Below are positions 20,082 to 21,363 of a DNA stretch of 21,363 nucleotides, piece after piece. The first letter of the stretch is position 1. The number at the start of each line of letters is the position of its first letter. The DNA is from a virus. Below the pieces are notes generated by a model. The model was not told the origin of the DNA. It searched no databases and saw only the letters and a list, made by a program, of their open reading frames with translations. The stretch is taken from the IMG/VR virus record IMGVR_UViG_3300049222_000560, positions 1-21,363 of that record; one strand, 5' to 3'. The position numbers and the translations under genes were made by a program.

Positions 20082-20833
20082 GTTGGTCATCAATAGCAGC
20101 AGCAGCGATAGGGGCAATAGCAACATCATATGCAGGTTCGCAACAACAAAAAGCATTGGAACAACAAACAGCAGCGCAAGTTGGGCTAAGTCAAGAACAG
20201 TTGGCACAACAAAAGGAATTGGCTATGCAACAGTTTGCAAAAGAATTGGGAATATTAAGTGGAACACAAGCAGGGCAAGAAGAAGCTTTAGCGAGAGCTA
20301 AAGAAAGGGAAGCTACTGGTATATCACAATTTTTAGAGGCTACCGAAGGTTCTCCAAAAGAAATTAGTCGTTTGCAACAAATTATTAGTGAACAAAGATT
20401 GCCAGAACAGCAACAAGCAATTAAACGAGGCCAATTAGCTTTACAACAAGCAGGAGTTAGAGGCCCAGAGGCAGGACAGCAAACAGCAATGCTTGCAGGT
20501 CGTCTAGGGCGTGAACTTGGCTTTGATGTTGAAAAACTAGCATTAGAGGAAGCTATGAGAAGACAAAGGTCAAGAGAACAGCTTGCTGGAGCGCAAGCAT
20601 TAGCTGCACAAGCAGCAGCCCTAAGACCCGTTCAAAAAATTGACGAAACAAAAATACAAAATACAATAGAGGCACAAAAAGGTAATTTAGCAACGGATGC
20701 CGAAAAAGAAGCTTTGAAAGCGTACTATTCAGTCTGGGGTGAAAAAAAAGATTTTAGTGGAAATTATTATAAAACGACTCAAGACGAAGAACTTATAAAA
20801 CATATGAAGGAGATCGGTAAATATGGTGTCTAA
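20078..20833 (+). CDS. Internal virion / ejection protein, 251 aa (P22 gp7-like position)
   Basis: ATG at 20078 follows AAAAAGGAGGCTTTAAA and overlaps the previous stop (ATGA). The 251-aa protein begins with a hydrophobic Ala-rich segment (S-S-I-A-A-A-A-I-G-A-I-A-T-S-Y-A-G), then a long Gln/Ala/Glu-rich helical body (Q-Q-Q-K-A-L-E-Q-Q, G-L-S-Q-E-Q-L-A-Q-Q-K-E-L-A-M-Q-Q-F-A-K-E-L), R-L-P-E-Q-Q-Q-A-I-K-R-G-Q-L-A-L-Q-Q-A-G-V-R-G-P, and a charged end. Ejection proteins that enter the cell envelope with the DNA look like this, and the location after the hub fits. Exact function is inferred. Confidence 0.75.
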   Translation: MSWSSIAAAAIGAIATSYAGSQQQKALEQQTAAQVGLSQEQLAQQKELAMQQFAKELGILSGTQAGQEEALARAKEREATGISQFLEATEGSPKEISRLQQIISEQRLPEQQQAIKRGQLALQQAGVRGPEAGQQTAMLAGRLGRELGFDVEKLALEEAMRRQRSREQLAGAQALAAQAAALRPVQKIDETKIQNTIEAQKGNLATDAEKEALKAYYSVWGEKKDFSGNYYKTTQDEELIKHMKEIGKYGV

Positions 20834-21363
20834 AAATAAATTAAATATGGCTCCATTACCAACAAGGCCAACGAAAGAACAAATGACAGCAGAGCTACTA
20901 GCAAGCGGTCAGCCAATACAGCCAATGCAACCACAACAACCCAGCCCAGTTGATAATATTATTGGGGCCTTAGGGGAAGGTGCCAAAGGGTTACTGCAAG
21001 GCTTTGGGGATTTTGTAAACACGCAGAAAGCTACCCCAGAAGGGCGTCTATTACTTAACAACATGCTTGCAGGTGTAACGGTTGCTTTAGGTGCAGACCC
21101 AGCCATTGGTGCTAACATTGTACAGCAAGGACAAGAACAGTTTAGACTTGGGCTAGCTAAACAAGAAAAAGAAAGTCAACGTGAGTTTGAATTAGAAAGA
21201 TTAGGCCTACAGCAAGACGCTGCATTATTAAAAGCACAAAGAGAGCGTGATCAAGAATTAATAGATGAACAACGCAAAAGACAACAGAGAATAGAAGATG
21301 CATTGTTTCTAGATTTAAAGAAAAAAGAGCAAGATCCCAAAGAGGCTAGATTTAAAGCTAGGA
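20823..21363 (+). CDS. Partial internal virion protein (runs off the right edge)
   Basis: ATG at 20823 overlaps the end of the previous gene and has AAGGAG ten bases upstream. The frame is open for 180 codons to the window end. It starts MVSKNKLNMAPLPTRPTKEQ, then has a Pro/Gln-rich stretch (P-I-Q-P-M-Q-P-Q-Q-P-S-P), a hydrophobic glycine/alanine helix (I-I-G-A-L-G-E-G-A-K-G-L-L-Q-G-F, N-N-M-L-A-G-V-T-V-A-L-G-A-D-P-A-I-G) and a charged coiled coil (K-Q-E-K-E-S-Q-R-E-F-E-L-E-R-L). This fits a second ejection-type protein. The C-terminus is not in the window. Confidence 0.65.
   Translation, partial: MVSKNKLNMAPLPTRPTKEQMTAELLASGQPIQPMQPQQPSPVDNIIGALGEGAKGLLQGFGDFVNTQKATPEGRLLLNNMLAGVTVALGADPAIGANIVQQGQEQFRLGLAKQEKESQREFELERLGLQQDAALLKAQRERDQELIDEQRKRQQRIEDALFLDLKKKEQDPKEARFKAR

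Noticed and set aside
1-21363. Temperate lifestyle or prophage signs (integrase, att site, lysogeny repressor, tRNA)
   Set aside because: None was seen; a ribbon-helix-helix regulator alone does not show lysogeny and the rest of the genome is outside the window.

Overview
The window is a 21.4 kb piece of an AT-rich tailed-phage genome. It encodes a small-gene early-type block, a packaging module, a lysis module, and a head and tail-connector module, then runs off inside an internal virion protein gene. The order portal / scaffold / coat / adaptor / beta-propeller-like hub / ejection protein resembles short-tailed (podovirus, P22-like) phages. No tail tube, tape-measure or baseplate gene is seen. 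Neither tRNA, integrase nor CRISPR is visible. The host cannot be named. Most genes have a strong Shine-Dalgarno of the AAAGGAG-(A/T-rich spacer)-ATG type, and two minus-strand promoters are near-perfect sigma70 sites, so the host should be a low-GC bacterium that uses canonical SD initiation. One plus-strand promoter also fits the Bacteroidota-style TTTG / TAnnTTTG form, so that group stays open.

Layout. (a) 1-1680, minus strand: a tightly packed run of at least eight tiny genes. They include a Cys-rich 40-mer, a ribbon-helix-helix regulator, a 39-aa protein that is almost exactly one ankyrin repeat, and a 32-aa membrane peptide. Two look-alike promoters (P1 near 284-312 and P2 near 1652-1680) drive them, and both carry a TTACATTGTA palindromic element. 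(b) 1717-7143, plus: a ParB-like gene, small overlapping genes, terminase small and large subunits, and four accessory genes including a zinc-ribbon protein. (c) 7177-8474, plus: a small-gene and lysis section ending in one polypeptide that joins a holin-like membrane domain to an L,D-transpeptidase/endolysin-like domain. An A11 tract lies exactly at the junction. (d) 8506-9197: a MORN-repeat gene bracketed by a 9-bp inverted repeat and a branched RNA-like structure ending in T6. (e) 9215-11592, minus: the portal gene and a small basic partner, inverted relative to all other late genes. (f) 11713-21363, plus: head-completion-like protein, scaffold, major capsid, decoration proteins, a fibre, head-tail adaptor, tail hub, cupin-like protein, and internal virion/ejection proteins.

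Together the genes give DNA recognition and packaging (ParB-like, TerS, TerL, portal), capsid assembly (scaffold, coat, decoration), the neck and short tail (adaptor, hub, ejection proteins) and lysis. Most neighbours overlap by ATGA, TTGA or TAATG, so translational coupling within operons is likely. No gene-free stretch exceeds about 165 bases. The longest are 9052-9214, 1619-1754 and 11593-11712, and each carries the regulatory or structural signals listed.
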